This document shows, piece after piece, positions 20,100 to 32,048 of a stretch of 64,000 nt of DNA; within the stretch, counting starts at the first letter, position 1, and each line of letters opens with the position of its first letter. A program made the translations under genes and the position numbers. The notes under the pieces are model-generated. The model ran no database searches and was not told the origin of the DNA. It worked only from the letters and a program-made list of their open reading frames with translations. Source of the DNA: Vibrio tasmaniensis 1F-187 (lineage in GTDB: Bacteria; Pseudomonadota; Gammaproteobacteria; Enterobacterales; Vibrionaceae); the NCBI RefSeq assembly GCF_000272405.2, contig NZ_AJZM02000313.1, forward strand, positions 4,595 to 68,594, given 5' to 3'.

Positions 20100-21415
20100 T
20101 GGCTAAACCCTCCAGCAGACAAAACTTCATCAGCCCACTTTTGTTGTGATTGTTCATAGCCACTGCCTAGTCCAAAAAAGCGCTTGAGCGTGCTAGTCTT
20201 TTTCATCGTCGGTAATTGGATCTGCTCCGCTTTGACTGGTTGAACTAAATTAACGGTCGCTACAATGACTAACTCAGTTTTACTACGTTCGGTTCCTGTA
20301 TGGCGAAACAAAGCACCGATAATAGGTATATCACCAATGTAGGGAATTCGAGTCAGTGACTCTTTCTCTTCACTGTTAAGCAACCCACCAAGAACGAAGC
20401 TTTGTCCATCCCCCAGTTCCACGGTTGTCTGGGCGCGTCGTGTTCTTAATGCTGGTAAATCAAAGTTGTCACTGCTGTAACTACCATCTAGGGAGCTAAC
20501 CTCTGGTGTCAGTGCTAGCTTAATTTTGTCATCTCGAAGCACCTTAGCCAGTAATTCCAGTCGCACACCGAATTCCTTATATTCAACGTTGGTTGCACCA
20601 TCTATAACCGTCACAACGGGCAGTTCTCCACCCACTAAGAAACTCGCTTTCTCACCTGAAATCACCGACAAATTAGGTTCAGCTAGAACTTGACCAACGC
20701 TATCGGTACCTAAAGCTGAAATAACAGAGACAATATCGCTAGCACTAAAATGAGTAAGTTGATCCACAAATATGCCGGGCGTACCATTGCTGCCCATCTT
20801 GATGCCGAAGTCTTGCATAAAAGAGTGCGATACCTCTGCAATGGTCAACTTAACGTTCACCTGCTTAGTCGCTGATATTTCGATATTATTCACGACGCCT
20901 GCGTAATTAAGTTGAGTCATAAACCCCACATCAATGTCGTCACTCTCTTCATCACTCATTTGAAAAGAGGTTGAGTTCGCTGTTTTCCCCAAAAGCTCAC
21001 CCACCAACTGGTGAATGTTATCCTTTTCCTGTTCATTAGCGACGACACCACTCAGAACAACGTTCTCACCGATGCCTGCTACAAACACTTCCGCATCGGG
21101 AAATAACACATCAATTTGTTGCTCTATTTCGCGATAACTTTTATTCACCAACAATAAGCGGTTAAATAATTCACGTCCTTTCGCATCAAATGCGATAAAC
21201 GAGGCAGATCCTATATTCTTCCCAAACACCACGACCTTATTACTATCAATCACTTGGTAATCTGCAATATTCTTCCCTGAGATAAAAACAGAAGCGATTT
21301 CCCCTCGAATCGAAAAGGTTTTAGCTTCTCCCTGAGCTAAATTAGTCGAGCCTTGAGCCAAAACCTCGAATGGAAGCAGCAGAACCAATACTAAAGTCAA
21401 CATTGTTGTTTTCAT
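20096..21415 (-). CDS. rcpA: RcpA/CpaC outer-membrane secretin
   Basis: About 439 residues from the Met at 21415 (MKTTMLTLVLVLLLPFEVLAQ), which gives a clean signal peptide. The frame opens upstream at 21466, but that would overlap rcpC. A pilus-formation N domain (GEAKTFSIRGEIASVFISG) and BON-like segment precede the secretin core, with VAEPNLSVISGEKASFLVGGE and the closing LGGLLNSEEKES...PYIGDIPIIGALF signature. It forms the outer-membrane pore for the Flp pilus. Confidence 0.93.
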   Translation of the reverse strand: MKTTMLTLVLVLLLPFEVLAQGSTNLAQGEAKTFSIRGEIASVFISGKNIADYQVIDSNKVVVFGKNIGSASFIAFDAKGRELFNRLLLVNKSYREIEQQIDVLFPDAEVFVAGIGENVVLSGVVANEQEKDNIHQLVGELLGKTANSTSFQMSDEESDDIDVGFMTQLNYAGVVNNIEISATKQVNVKLTIAEVSHSFMQDFGIKMGSNGTPGIFVDQLTHFSASDIVSVISALGTDSVGQVLAEPNLSVISGEKASFLVGGELPVVTVIDGATNVEYKEFGVRLELLAKVLRDDKIKLALTPEVSSLDGSYSSDNFDLPALRTRRAQTTVELGDGQSFVLGGLLNSEEKESLTRIPYIGDIPIIGALFRHTGTERSKTELVIVATVNLVQPVKAEQIQLPTMKKTSTLKRFFGLGSGYEQSQQKWADEVLSAGGFSQ

Positions 21416-21425
21416 GGTTAACGCC

Positions 21426-22214
21426 CTACTCAAAACGGTATTCACGAATTCCACCAGTGCCGCCACTGCTTGGAATGATGTCTGAAGAATCAGCTTCTAG
21501 ATCATCAGAAAATTCCTTACCCAATGATTTATGCACGGCCACTTCTGCAATCCGCTGTGCCACCGTGAGTTGTGCCAGTTGTTGATTCGTCACTTGTAAG
21601 ATCAATGTCACCTGAGTCTCTTTTTCCAACGTTAACGTGCTCACTGCTTTTTCTGACGTCACCATGTCCAAAACCGGTATTTGAGCCAGTAATGGCACCA
21701 TAGTGAGATGTTGGATATCTGACACCGTATCCTCACTTGATAAGTTCTGATCCGGCGTTGAAAGAACAGATATGTCGACTAAATCTCCGACTGCGATGGT
21801 GCCACCTAATACATCTCTTCCCGGTACCGTAACGTTATAAGGCACAAATCCAGGGCGGATCACCGCCTGTAAGTACTGACTGTCTCCGGGAGATGTCAAC
21901 ATATTCGAGTCCACCAGCTCATATGCGGCAATGTCATGCACTGCGAATTGAGGAGCATTCCAATCTAACTCAATGTTTCGATCGATTCCCAATAGCGCTG
22001 CACGAGCTTCAGGCAAGTACTCTATAACGAAGTCGCTACGCTTCAGCTGCTGACCTTTCACTGCCGGGTGAGTGAGTTTCCATACCTTAAAAGTCACTTC
22101 TATAATGGGTTCTTCAGGCTGAACGGGGAAAGTATCCATCGGTACATTCACCACACCATAGAGGCCTATAGATATAGCGAGAAACGCTAAGCCAAGAATG
22201 ATTTTGGAGTTCAT
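21426..22214 (-). CDS. rcpC: RcpC/CpaB Flp pilus assembly protein
   Basis: 262 residues. One N-terminal membrane anchor (about 5-24) is followed by the SAF/CpaB domain (VKGQQLKRSDFVIEYLPEA, then VTVPGRDVLGGTIAVGDLVDI). RcpC is a periplasmic partner of the RcpA secretin in Tad systems. It sits in the usual place between tadV and rcpA. Confidence 0.9.
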   Translation of the reverse strand: MNSKIILGLAFLAISIGLYGVVNVPMDTFPVQPEEPIIEVTFKVWKLTHPAVKGQQLKRSDFVIEYLPEARAALLGIDRNIELDWNAPQFAVHDIAAYELVDSNMLTSPGDSQYLQAVIRPGFVPYNVTVPGRDVLGGTIAVGDLVDISVLSTPDQNLSSEDTVSDIQHLTMVPLLAQIPVLDMVTSEKAVSTLTLEKETQVTLILQVTNQQLAQLTVAQRIAEVAVHKSLGKEFSDDLEADSSDIIPSSGGTGGIREYRFE

Positions 22215-22221
22215 TATTCAC

Positions 22222-22659
22222 CTATAACGATGCAGCTATACCTAGTAGGCTTCCTAGACAAATAGGTACCCCATAAGGAACGCCTCTATTTATCCACTCA
22301 GAATTACCAGTTGTTTTTCCTAATACCCACTGAGTAATCACTAGGGTTCCACCTGCAAATAAAATCACATTAACCGCCAACAACATCATATTGGGCGATA
22401 CCATTAAACTGAATGCAGCCAATAATTTACTGTCTCCAGCAGCTATAACATTGAAATAAAATAAAACTGCGCCGACGGCTAACACTATGAAAAAGTTATA
22501 AAACTGCTCAAACTTTTCGGTTTGACAGATATAAAAAACACCCAAGAGAGCAACAGCTACCACCACTCCATTAGGTATTATTCGGTATCGGATATCTTGA
22601 TAACTGACGATTGCAGCCATGGTGGCTAAGGGAATTAACCACCACAGTTTATGAGGCAT
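22222..22659 (-). CDS. tadV: TadV/CpaA prepilin peptidase
   Basis: 145 residues, a short A24-family aspartic prepilin peptidase without the methylase domain of PilD. The two catalytic aspartates are at Asp22 (YQDIRYRIIPN) and Asp76 (AAGDSKLLAAF). Four or five membrane spans are predicted. It cleaves the Flp pilin and the TadE/TadF pseudopilins. It follows flp by 3 bp. Confidence 0.93.
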   Translation of the reverse strand: MPHKLWWLIPLATMAAIVSYQDIRYRIIPNGVVVAVALLGVFYICQTEKFEQFYNFFIVLAVGAVLFYFNVIAAGDSKLLAAFSLMVSPNMMLLAVNVILFAGGTLVITQWVLGKTTGNSEWINRGVPYGVPICLGSLLGIAASL

Positions 22660-22662
22660 TAA

Positions 22663-22881
22663 TTAACCTACACTTGGCGACGAATTAGCGGCTTCAATAT
22701 TATTAGTGATGGTTGTGATAGCACCTTCTAAAGCTTCACGAAGAGAGTCGTTAAATACAGCCAATACGATTGCTGACATACACACACCTAGGATTGCGTA
22801 TTCAATCGCTGTAACACCACGTTGATCATTATTAAAAGATTGAATAAATAGCTGAGTTCTAACAAATAAATTAGTTAACAT
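22663..22881 (-). CDS. flp: Flp type IVb pilin, major subunit
   Basis: 72 residues from the ATG at 22881. This start has GGAG 8 bp upstream; a TTG at 22893 would absorb that SD into the coding region and is rejected. After a basic leader comes the Flp signature G|VTAIEYAILG (cleavage after Gly22, Glu27-Tyr28), followed by the hydrophobic helix that forms the pilus core. It is the first gene of the Tad operon and probably the most highly translated. Only one flp gene is present here. Confidence 0.93.
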   Translation of the reverse strand: MLTNLFVRTQLFIQSFNNDQRGVTAIEYAILGVCMSAIVLAVFNDSLREALEGAITTITNNIEAANSSPSVG

Positions 22882-22925
22882 TCGTTTCTCCAAAAGATAG
22901 ATAGGTTGTTTTTTCTTCGGAGGAA

Positions 22926-23021
22926 ATAATATTCAGTGCGCTATTTTTGAGCAATCCAAGAGTGACCGTCCTCACATTGCTCTGACATTTGCCGTCGTTC
23001 TATTCAGTTTGAGTTCAGTTT
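22926..23021 (-). promoter_or_regulatory. Putative flp/tad promoter with upstream tandem repeat
   Basis: Minus strand: a TATTAT -10 (22926-22931) and a TTGCTC -35 (22949-22954) with a 17-bp spacer would give a 5' leader of about 35-40 nt before flp. About 90 bp upstream of the predicted start, two identical TTCAGTTT copies at 23003-23010 and 23014-23021 are spaced 11 bp, the geometry of OmpR/PhoP-type direct-repeat boxes. This lies in the 331-bp gap between flp and avtA. The rest of the gap shows nothing I can name beyond an avtA promoter presumably near 23160-23200. Confidence 0.5.
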
Positions 23022-23212
23022 AAAGTGAAAAAAGTGATTAAACGGGAGCGGTGAGAAGAGAAGTTTTTTCCGTGTGAGGGCAATTCGTGCTTTGCGCCGC
23101 AAAAACATTGCGGTATGTTCAAAGATTACCCACTGTAACCCGCCACGCTCGGGTTCATAAGATTGATCATAATCTACGAATAATAATCACAATGAATTAG
23201 GTATACGAAGCA

Positions 23213-24466
23213 ATGCAATTCTCAAAGTTTGGTGAAAAGTTTAATCGATACTCTGGAATCACTCGTTTAATGGATGATTTGAATGATGGCCTGCGAACTC
23301 CTGGTGCAATTATGCTCGGTGGTGGTAACCCAGCCGCTATCCCAGCCATGCTCGATTACTTTAACCAAGCCAGTGCCGACATGCTCGCCAGTGGAGAACT
23401 CATTGCCGCCCTCGCCAACTACGATGGTCCACAAGGTAAAGACAGCTTCATTAAGTCGTTAGCTGGAATGCTGAAAGAGACCTATGGTTGGGACATCAGC
23501 GAGAAAAACATCAGCCTGACCAACGGCAGTCAAAGTGGCTTCTTTTACCTATTCAACTTGTTAGCGGGTCAACAGCCAGACGGTTCTCACAAGAAGATAT
23601 TGTTGCCGATCGCACCAGAATACATCGGCTACGGCGATGCGGGCATTGATGACGATATTTTTATCTCTTACCACCCAGAGATCGAACTGCTAGAAAACCG
23701 CCAGTTTAAATACCACGTTGATTTTGAACAGCTCAAGGTTGATGACTCGGTTGCCGCTATCTGTGCTTCTCGCCCAACCAACCCAACTGGTAACGTACTG
23801 ACCGATGAAGAAGTGCGTAAACTGGATAAGCTGGCGCGTGAAAACAACATCCCACTGCTGATCGACAATGCTTACGGCCTGCCGTTTCCAAACATCATCT
23901 TTGAAGATGTCGAACCGTTCTGGAATGAAAACACCATTCTGTGCATGAGCTTATCTAAGCTTGGTTTGCCGGGTGTACGTTGCGGTATCGTGATTGCGAG
24001 CGAAGAAGTGACACAAGCTCTGACCAACATGAATGGTATTATCAGCCTAGCACCAAACAGTGTAGGCCCTGCAATTGCCAATCATATGATTGAAAAGGGC
24101 GATTTACTGCGCTTGAGCAGTGAGGTAATAAAACCTTTCTATAAAGACAAATCTCTACGTGCGGTTGAGCTTTTACAAGAAGCGATCGATGACCCTCGTT
24201 TCCGTATCCACAAACCTGAAGGTGCGATTTTCTTGTGGCTATGGTTTGATGAGCTGCCGATTACCACCATGGAGCTGTACGACCGCCTTAAAGCTCGTGG
24301 CGTATTGATTGTTCCGGGTGAATACTTCTTTATCGGCCAAGAAGACGAGTGGGATCATGCCCATCAATGTCTACGCATGAACTACGTACAAGATGATGAG
24401 GCGATGCAGAAAGGCATTAATATTATTGCAGAAGAAGTGAAAAAGGCTTACAGCGAAAGTAAATAG
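23213..24466 (+). CDS. avtA: Valine--pyruvate transaminase
   Basis: 417 residues, a fold-type I PLP aminotransferase. The N-terminus (FGEKFNRYSGITRLMDDLNDG, in parts) and GGGNPAAIPAM match the AvtA family closely. The PLP lysine is in SLSKLGLPGVRCG. AvtA exchanges the amino groups of valine and alanine (2-oxoisovalerate + alanine to valine + pyruvate), a side route to the IlvE pathway encoded further on in this window. It is monocistronic and followed by a hairpin terminator. Confidence 0.95.
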   Translation: MQFSKFGEKFNRYSGITRLMDDLNDGLRTPGAIMLGGGNPAAIPAMLDYFNQASADMLASGELIAALANYDGPQGKDSFIKSLAGMLKETYGWDISEKNISLTNGSQSGFFYLFNLLAGQQPDGSHKKILLPIAPEYIGYGDAGIDDDIFISYHPEIELLENRQFKYHVDFEQLKVDDSVAAICASRPTNPTGNVLTDEEVRKLDKLARENNIPLLIDNAYGLPFPNIIFEDVEPFWNENTILCMSLSKLGLPGVRCGIVIASEEVTQALTNMNGIISLAPNSVGPAIANHMIEKGDLLRLSSEVIKPFYKDKSLRAVELLQEAIDDPRFRIHKPEGAIFLWLWFDELPITTMELYDRLKARGVLIVPGEYFFIGQEDEWDHAHQCLRMNYVQDDEAMQKGINIIAEEVKKAYSESK

Positions 24467-24523
24467 AGATTCCCTACTCGGTCGTTCCTCCCTCTATGGA
24501 ATGACGGTGATAGGACAAACAAA

Positions 24524-24563
24524 AAAGAGCACCGACCTTCTTCAAGGTACTGGTGCTCTTTCA
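24524..24563. terminator. Terminator between avtA and ibpA
   Basis: AAAGAGCACC (24524-24533) pairs with GGTGCTCTTT (24552-24561). The loop holds a second small stem (ACCTT/AAGGT). A and T tracts on both sides suit the convergent avtA and ibpA genes. Confidence 0.85.
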
Positions 24564-24607
24564 CTTTTACTTCCCAATATTTATTAGCTCAAATGAGCTA
24601 ATAACGC

Positions 24608-25042
24608 TTAACCTTCTAGAAGACTATTACCATTAATAGCAATCTTACGTGGTTGCATCGCTTCTGGAATTTCACGTTCTAGGTCGATGTGAAGAAGACC
24701 ATTTTCCATGCTTGCGCCCACCACCTTTACATAGTCAGCCAGTTGGAATTTACGCTCGAAATCTCGCTCTGCAATACCTTGGTATACGAAGGTTTTCTCG
24801 GCTTCTGCTTTACGCTCACCTTTAACAATTAGCATGTTCTCTTTCTGAGTAAGATCTAATTGGTCATCAGCAAAACCAGCAACGGCCATAGTAATACGGT
24901 AGTTGTTCTCGTCTTTTTGCTCGATGTTGTATGGAGGGTAACCACCAGAAGAGTTCTTCGATGTGTTCGCTTCCATCATGTTGAATAGACGATCGAAGCC
25001 GATTGCGTTGCGGTAAAGTGGAGTGAAATCTACAGTTCTCAT
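24608..25042 (-). CDS. ibpA: Small heat-shock protein IbpA (Hsp20)
   Basis: 144 residues with an alpha-crystallin domain of about 90 residues ([15 protein letters not shown] through [13 protein letters not shown]). The N-terminus ([22 protein letters not shown]) is very close to E. coli IbpA, and the C-terminal I-x-I-type motif (KIAING) is present. It is an ATP-independent chaperone that binds aggregating proteins. It is preceded by a two-hairpin 5' UTR of ROSE type, so it is probably controlled by temperature at translation as well as by sigma-32. I could not find a convincing sigma-32 promoter by eye. Confidence 0.96.
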   Translation of the reverse strand: MRTVDFTPLYRNAIGFDRLFNMMEANTSKNSSGGYPPYNIEQKDENNYRITMAVAGFADDQLDLTQKENMLIVKGERKAEAEKTFVYQGIAERDFERKFQLADYVKVVGASMENGLLHIDLEREIPEAMQPRKIAINGNSLLEG

Positions 25043-25125
25043 AATGCTATCCTTTTAGTAAGCAATAGTCTTAGCCGTGAATTTTACTGAGATCGAACCT
25101 GTGAGAGATCCAGTAAACAGCTAAG
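25043..25125 (-). promoter_or_regulatory. ROSE-like RNA thermometer in the ibpA 5' UTR
   Basis: Minus strand. An upstream hairpin has outer stem CTTAGC/GCTAAG (25120-25125 with 25070-25075) and inner stem TTTACTG/CAGTAAA. A second hairpin, CTATTGCTT...AAAAGGATAG (about 25047-25068), hides the AGGA ribosome-binding site. The TTGCT opposite AGGA with an unpaired G is the hallmark of ROSE elements that melt on heat shock in ibp-type genes. Confidence 0.75.
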
Positions 25126-25390
25126 GGATTCAGTTCGCATTCCACGGGTTTCACCTCGTTTGGCGACAACACTGGGACATGGCAATGAATCAATTTTTAA
25201 ATTGTGTGCTGCCAAAGTTATCCTCTATTGAGCGATACTCTAGCAACGATTATGAAGGTTCTGTTTCTTCTCTTGTAGAGCAAGACAGTCATCCTCTTCA
25301 CAACTAGATATGTGGATTGAGCAAATCAGTTTCAAGCGCTTATTTTCAATTATTTTTCCAATCCAATATTTTTCAATCACTTAAAAACAA

Positions 25391-25418
25391 AAAAGACTGT
25401 CATTTCTGACAGTCTTTT
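25391..25418 (-). terminator. gyrB transcript terminator
   Basis: A perfect 12-bp stem (AAAAGACTGTCA with TGACAGTCTTTT, 4-base loop) is followed on the minus strand by a T-rich run. It lies about 130 bp after the gyrB stop, so the mRNA carries a long 3' UTR. Confidence 0.8.
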
Positions 25419-25434
25419 CAATACGATATTGAGT

Positions 25435-25542
25435 TTTTTGAGACGAAGCTATTTCGTTTTAGTTCAAGGAAGAGGCGCGGAGCATACGAATGTATGTGAG
25501 CACCTCTAACACAGAAATTAAGCGAAAGAGCGAAGTATCAAA
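25435..25542 (-). repeat. Structured, imperfectly palindromic element in the gyrB 3' UTR
   Basis: A stretch of about 108 bp between the gyrB stop and its terminator can fold on itself. The ends TTTGAGAC...GTATCAAA are nearly complementary, next come CGAAG/GCGAAG-type arms, and the core is a hairpin GAGG-GC...CATAC GAAT GTATG...GC-CCTC. I believe similar units occur scattered in Vibrio genomes, but I cannot verify copy number here. The remaining bases between ibpA's leader and the terminator (25126-25390) show no gene. Confidence 0.5.
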
Positions 25543-25546
25543 GATA

Positions 25547-29061
<3,515 letters not shown>

Positions 29062-29135
29062 AACGTCTTCATATTAATCTTCAATCACGACTCGATAGGT
29101 AAACGTTGTTGATCAGTAAACATCACAAACAACGC

Positions 29136-30236
29136 TTATAAGCGAATAGGCATAACAACGTACATCGCGCTGTCGTCTTGTGCGTTCTCGATAAGAGCAC
29201 TCGCATTGGCGTCTGACATTGAGATGCGAACTTGTTCACAACGTAGTGTGTTCAGAACATCCAATACGTAGCTTACGTTGAAGCCAATCTCTAGCGCGTC
29301 ACCGTCGAAGTTAACATCTAACACTTCTTCCGCTTCTTCTTGTTCTGGGTTGTTCGCGGTAATGCGCATCTCGCTATCTACAAGATTAACGCGAACACCA
29401 CGGAATTTTTCGTTCGACAGAATCGCAGCACGAGAAAATGCTGAACGTAATTCATCACAACCAGCTTCAAGTGTCTTGGTAGTATTTTGCGGCATTACGC
29501 GGCGATAATCAGGGAAACGACCATCAACCAGCTTAGAAGTGAAGACATAGTTGTTCACTTCAGCACGCACATTAGAGTTACCAATCTGCAGCGTTACCGG
29601 TTGCTCTGGTGCATCCAGTAGCTTCACTAACTCTTGTACACCTTTACGAGGAACAATGATCTGCTTCTGAGCAAAATCGGCTCCCAATTGTGCTTGAGAT
29701 ACCGCCATACGGTGACCATCAGTTGCGACACTTCGCAGGATTGAACCTTCAATCTCAAACAACATACCGTTAAGGTAATAACGAACATCTTGGTTCGCCA
29801 TTGAGAATTGGGTTTTCTCGATAAGACCGCGTAGCTCAGCTTGTGTCACTGACACTTCAACTTCACTGCTCCAGTCTTCAATGTTTGGAAAATCTGCCGC
29901 AGGTAATGTTGCTAATGAGAAGCGGCTACGACCAGAACGAACCTGAATACGATCGCCATCCAATACCACAGTGATCACTGAGCTGTCTGGCAAGCCACGA
30001 CAGATATCTAGGAATTTACGTGAAGGTACAGTAATGCTGCCCGCTTCGAAATCACCTTCAAGCGTTACACGGCTGATCAGTTCAACTTCTAGATCCGTTG
30101 CTGTCATCGACAACACGTTATCTTCTACTTTAATCAGTAGATTTCCTAGAATTGGAAGCGTTGGCCTGCCACCGAGTGCGCCAGATACTTGTTGTAATGG
30201 CTTAATCAGGTGACTACGTTCAATGGTAAATTTCAT
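29136..30236 (-). CDS. dnaN: DNA polymerase III beta sliding clamp
   Basis: 366 residues, matching the E. coli clamp. It has three repeated clamp domains and the typical ends MKFTIERSHLIKPLQQVSGALGG (in parts) and YVVMPIRL. It encircles DNA and tethers polymerase III. It lies in operon with dnaA, 81 bp downstream of it. Confidence 0.99.
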   Translation of the reverse strand: MKFTIERSHLIKPLQQVSGALGGRPTLPILGNLLIKVEDNVLSMTATDLEVELISRVTLEGDFEAGSITVPSRKFLDICRGLPDSSVITVVLDGDRIQVRSGRSRFSLATLPAADFPNIEDWSSEVEVSVTQAELRGLIEKTQFSMANQDVRYYLNGMLFEIEGSILRSVATDGHRMAVSQAQLGADFAQKQIIVPRKGVQELVKLLDAPEQPVTLQIGNSNVRAEVNNYVFTSKLVDGRFPDYRRVMPQNTTKTLEAGCDELRSAFSRAAILSNEKFRGVRVNLVDSEMRITANNPEQEEAEEVLDVNFDGDALEIGFNVSYVLDVLNTLRCEQVRISMSDANASALIENAQDDSAMYVVMPIRL

Positions 30237-30317
30237 ATCTTGCTCTTACGGTCTAAATGGCACTGCGTAATAGTACGTGGCCAAGATTCTGCTTATTAAG
30301 GTTAAGAATACTGTGTA

Positions 30318-31739
30318 TTAAGAAGAAAGGGTACGAATCAAGTTCGAATAATCTTCTTTAATGTCGTGGCTCTCTTCACGCAACTGAGCAATCTTACGAC
30401 AAGCATGCAGTACGGTCGTGTGGTCACGGCCACCGAATGCATCGCCAATCTCAGGCAAGCTGTGGTTGGTTAACTCTTTAGCCAGTGCCATCGCCAGTTG
30501 GCGTGGACGAGCAACAGAACGAGAACGACGTTTAGATAATAGATCAGCAACTTTGATTTTGTAGTATTCAGCGACTGTCTTTTGAATGTTATCAATGGTG
30601 ACTAGTTTTTCTTGCAGGGCAAGTAAGTCACGCAGTGCTTCACGCACGAAATCGATCGTGATCGGACGGCCAGTGAAGTTTGCATTCGCAATAACACGGT
30701 TCAATGCGCCTTCAAGCTCACGAACGTTAGATCGTAAACGCTTAGCAATAAAGAATGCCACTTCATCCGCAAGGTGAATTTGGTGGTCTTCGGCTTTCTT
30801 CATTAAGATCGCAACACGAGTCTCAAGCTCTGGTGGCTCAATCGCAACCGTCAAACCCCAGCCGAAGCGAGATTTAAGACGATCCTCTACCCCGTTGATC
30901 TCTTTTGGATAACGGTCAGAGGTTAGGATGATCTGTTGGTTGCCTTCAAGCAGCGCATTAAAGGTATGGAAGAACTCTTCTTGAGAGCGCTCTTTATTCG
31001 CGAAAAATTGGATATCATCGATAAGCAAAGCATCAACACTACGGTAGTAGCGCTTAAATTCTTCAATCGCGTTATTTTGTAGCGCCTTCACCATATCCTG
31101 AACAAAGCGCTCAGAATGCATGTAAACCACTTTCGCATTCGGCTTATTATCAACAATGGCATTACCCACCGCATGCAACAAGTGTGTCTTACCTAAACCG
31201 GTGCCACCGTATAAAAACAACGGGTTATAGGCTGTTCCTGGATTATCAGAAACCTGACGTGCCGCCGCTAAACCCAATTGGTTTGATTTACCCTCAACAA
31301 AGTTATTGAACTTATGTTTTGGGTTTACGTTTGAACGGTGGTTAAGATCAACCGCTACAGGCTCTTCATCACGCCAGATATTGTGAACAGGCTTACGAGC
31401 TTGTAACTGCGCAGGTGCTGACGATTCAGCGGCCACATCAGCGGCTGTGCGGGTACGAGCTGGGGCGATAGTCTCAGATTTTGGAGCCGTAACTCGTTTG
31501 TTCCCAATTTCAAAATGAAGATGCGGAATATCATTACCACAATATTCTTGTAGCAAACGGTTAATGCTATTTAGGTACTTATCGCGCACCCAATCGAGTA
31601 CAAATCGGTTTGGTGCAAATAGAGTTAGAGTATTACCATTGAGCTCCGCTTGTAGCGGACGTACCCACATACTGAATTCTGTAGCTGGTAACTCTTCTTG
31701 AAGCTGTTGCAAGCATTGCAACCAAAGCGAAGATGACAC
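30318..31739 (-). CDS. dnaA: Chromosomal replication initiator DnaA
   Basis: 473 residues from a GTG start. Domain I is at the N-terminus ([15 protein letters not shown]), followed by a variable linker. The AAA+ domain has Walker [16 protein letters not shown] and Walker [10 protein letters not shown]. Domain IV carries the DnaA-box signature [15 protein letters not shown]. It opens the origin at 39.2 kb in this window. It heads the dnaA-dnaN-recF-gyrB operon, and its own upstream region contains DnaA boxes and clustered GATC sites, the usual autoregulation. Confidence 0.99.
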   Translation of the reverse strand: MSSSLWLQCLQQLQEELPATEFSMWVRPLQAELNGNTLTLFAPNRFVLDWVRDKYLNSINRLLQEYCGNDIPHLHFEIGNKRVTAPKSETIAPARTRTAADVAAESSAPAQLQARKPVHNIWRDEEPVAVDLNHRSNVNPKHKFNNFVEGKSNQLGLAAARQVSDNPGTAYNPLFLYGGTGLGKTHLLHAVGNAIVDNKPNAKVVYMHSERFVQDMVKALQNNAIEEFKRYYRSVDALLIDDIQFFANKERSQEEFFHTFNALLEGNQQIILTSDRYPKEINGVEDRLKSRFGWGLTVAIEPPELETRVAILMKKAEDHQIHLADEVAFFIAKRLRSNVRELEGALNRVIANANFTGRPITIDFVREALRDLLALQEKLVTIDNIQKTVAEYYKIKVADLLSKRRSRSVARPRQLAMALAKELTNHSLPEIGDAFGGRDHTTVLHACRKIAQLREESHDIKEDYSNLIRTLSS

Positions 31740-32048
31740 GGTGCCCCACTCTATTTAAGTTATATGAAATGACCGTTAATTTTACCTGTTGATAAGTCAG
31801 ATCACCAGCAATTGATCACAGATCCAGTGAATAAGATCCAAGTTATTCACAATAAATTTGTAAATAATCGGTGGATCCACACATCTTGCCCCTAATTTAC
31901 TCACACAATGATCCACTTATGCCCGGATCCTTGCTAGTTATCCCCAAATCGAGAATGCGATCTGGTTATGGTTAATAACATCTGGTTATTTATTCTATTG
32001 AGCATTTTCCCAGTAACATCCAACCCTATAAATATAAGGAGTTACCAA
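31740..32048. promoter_or_regulatory. dnaA upstream control region with DnaA boxes and GATC cluster
   Basis: This 309-bp gap lies between the divergent dnaA and ABC-transporter genes. It holds a consensus DnaA box TTATTCACA at 31843-31851, a near match AGTGAATAA at 31826-31834, and about eight GATC sites between 31800 and 31960. That is consistent with DnaA autorepression and SeqA/Dam control. The right side must also carry the transporter promoter. A good SD (AAGGAG) stands before the ATG at 32049. Confidence 0.65.

Noticed and set aside
29278..30213. Plus-strand open frames within dnaN
   Set aside because: They are antisense shadows of a highly conserved gene with no SD or family similarity; the same holds for the many antisense frames in glyS, mnmG, atpD and ilvG.
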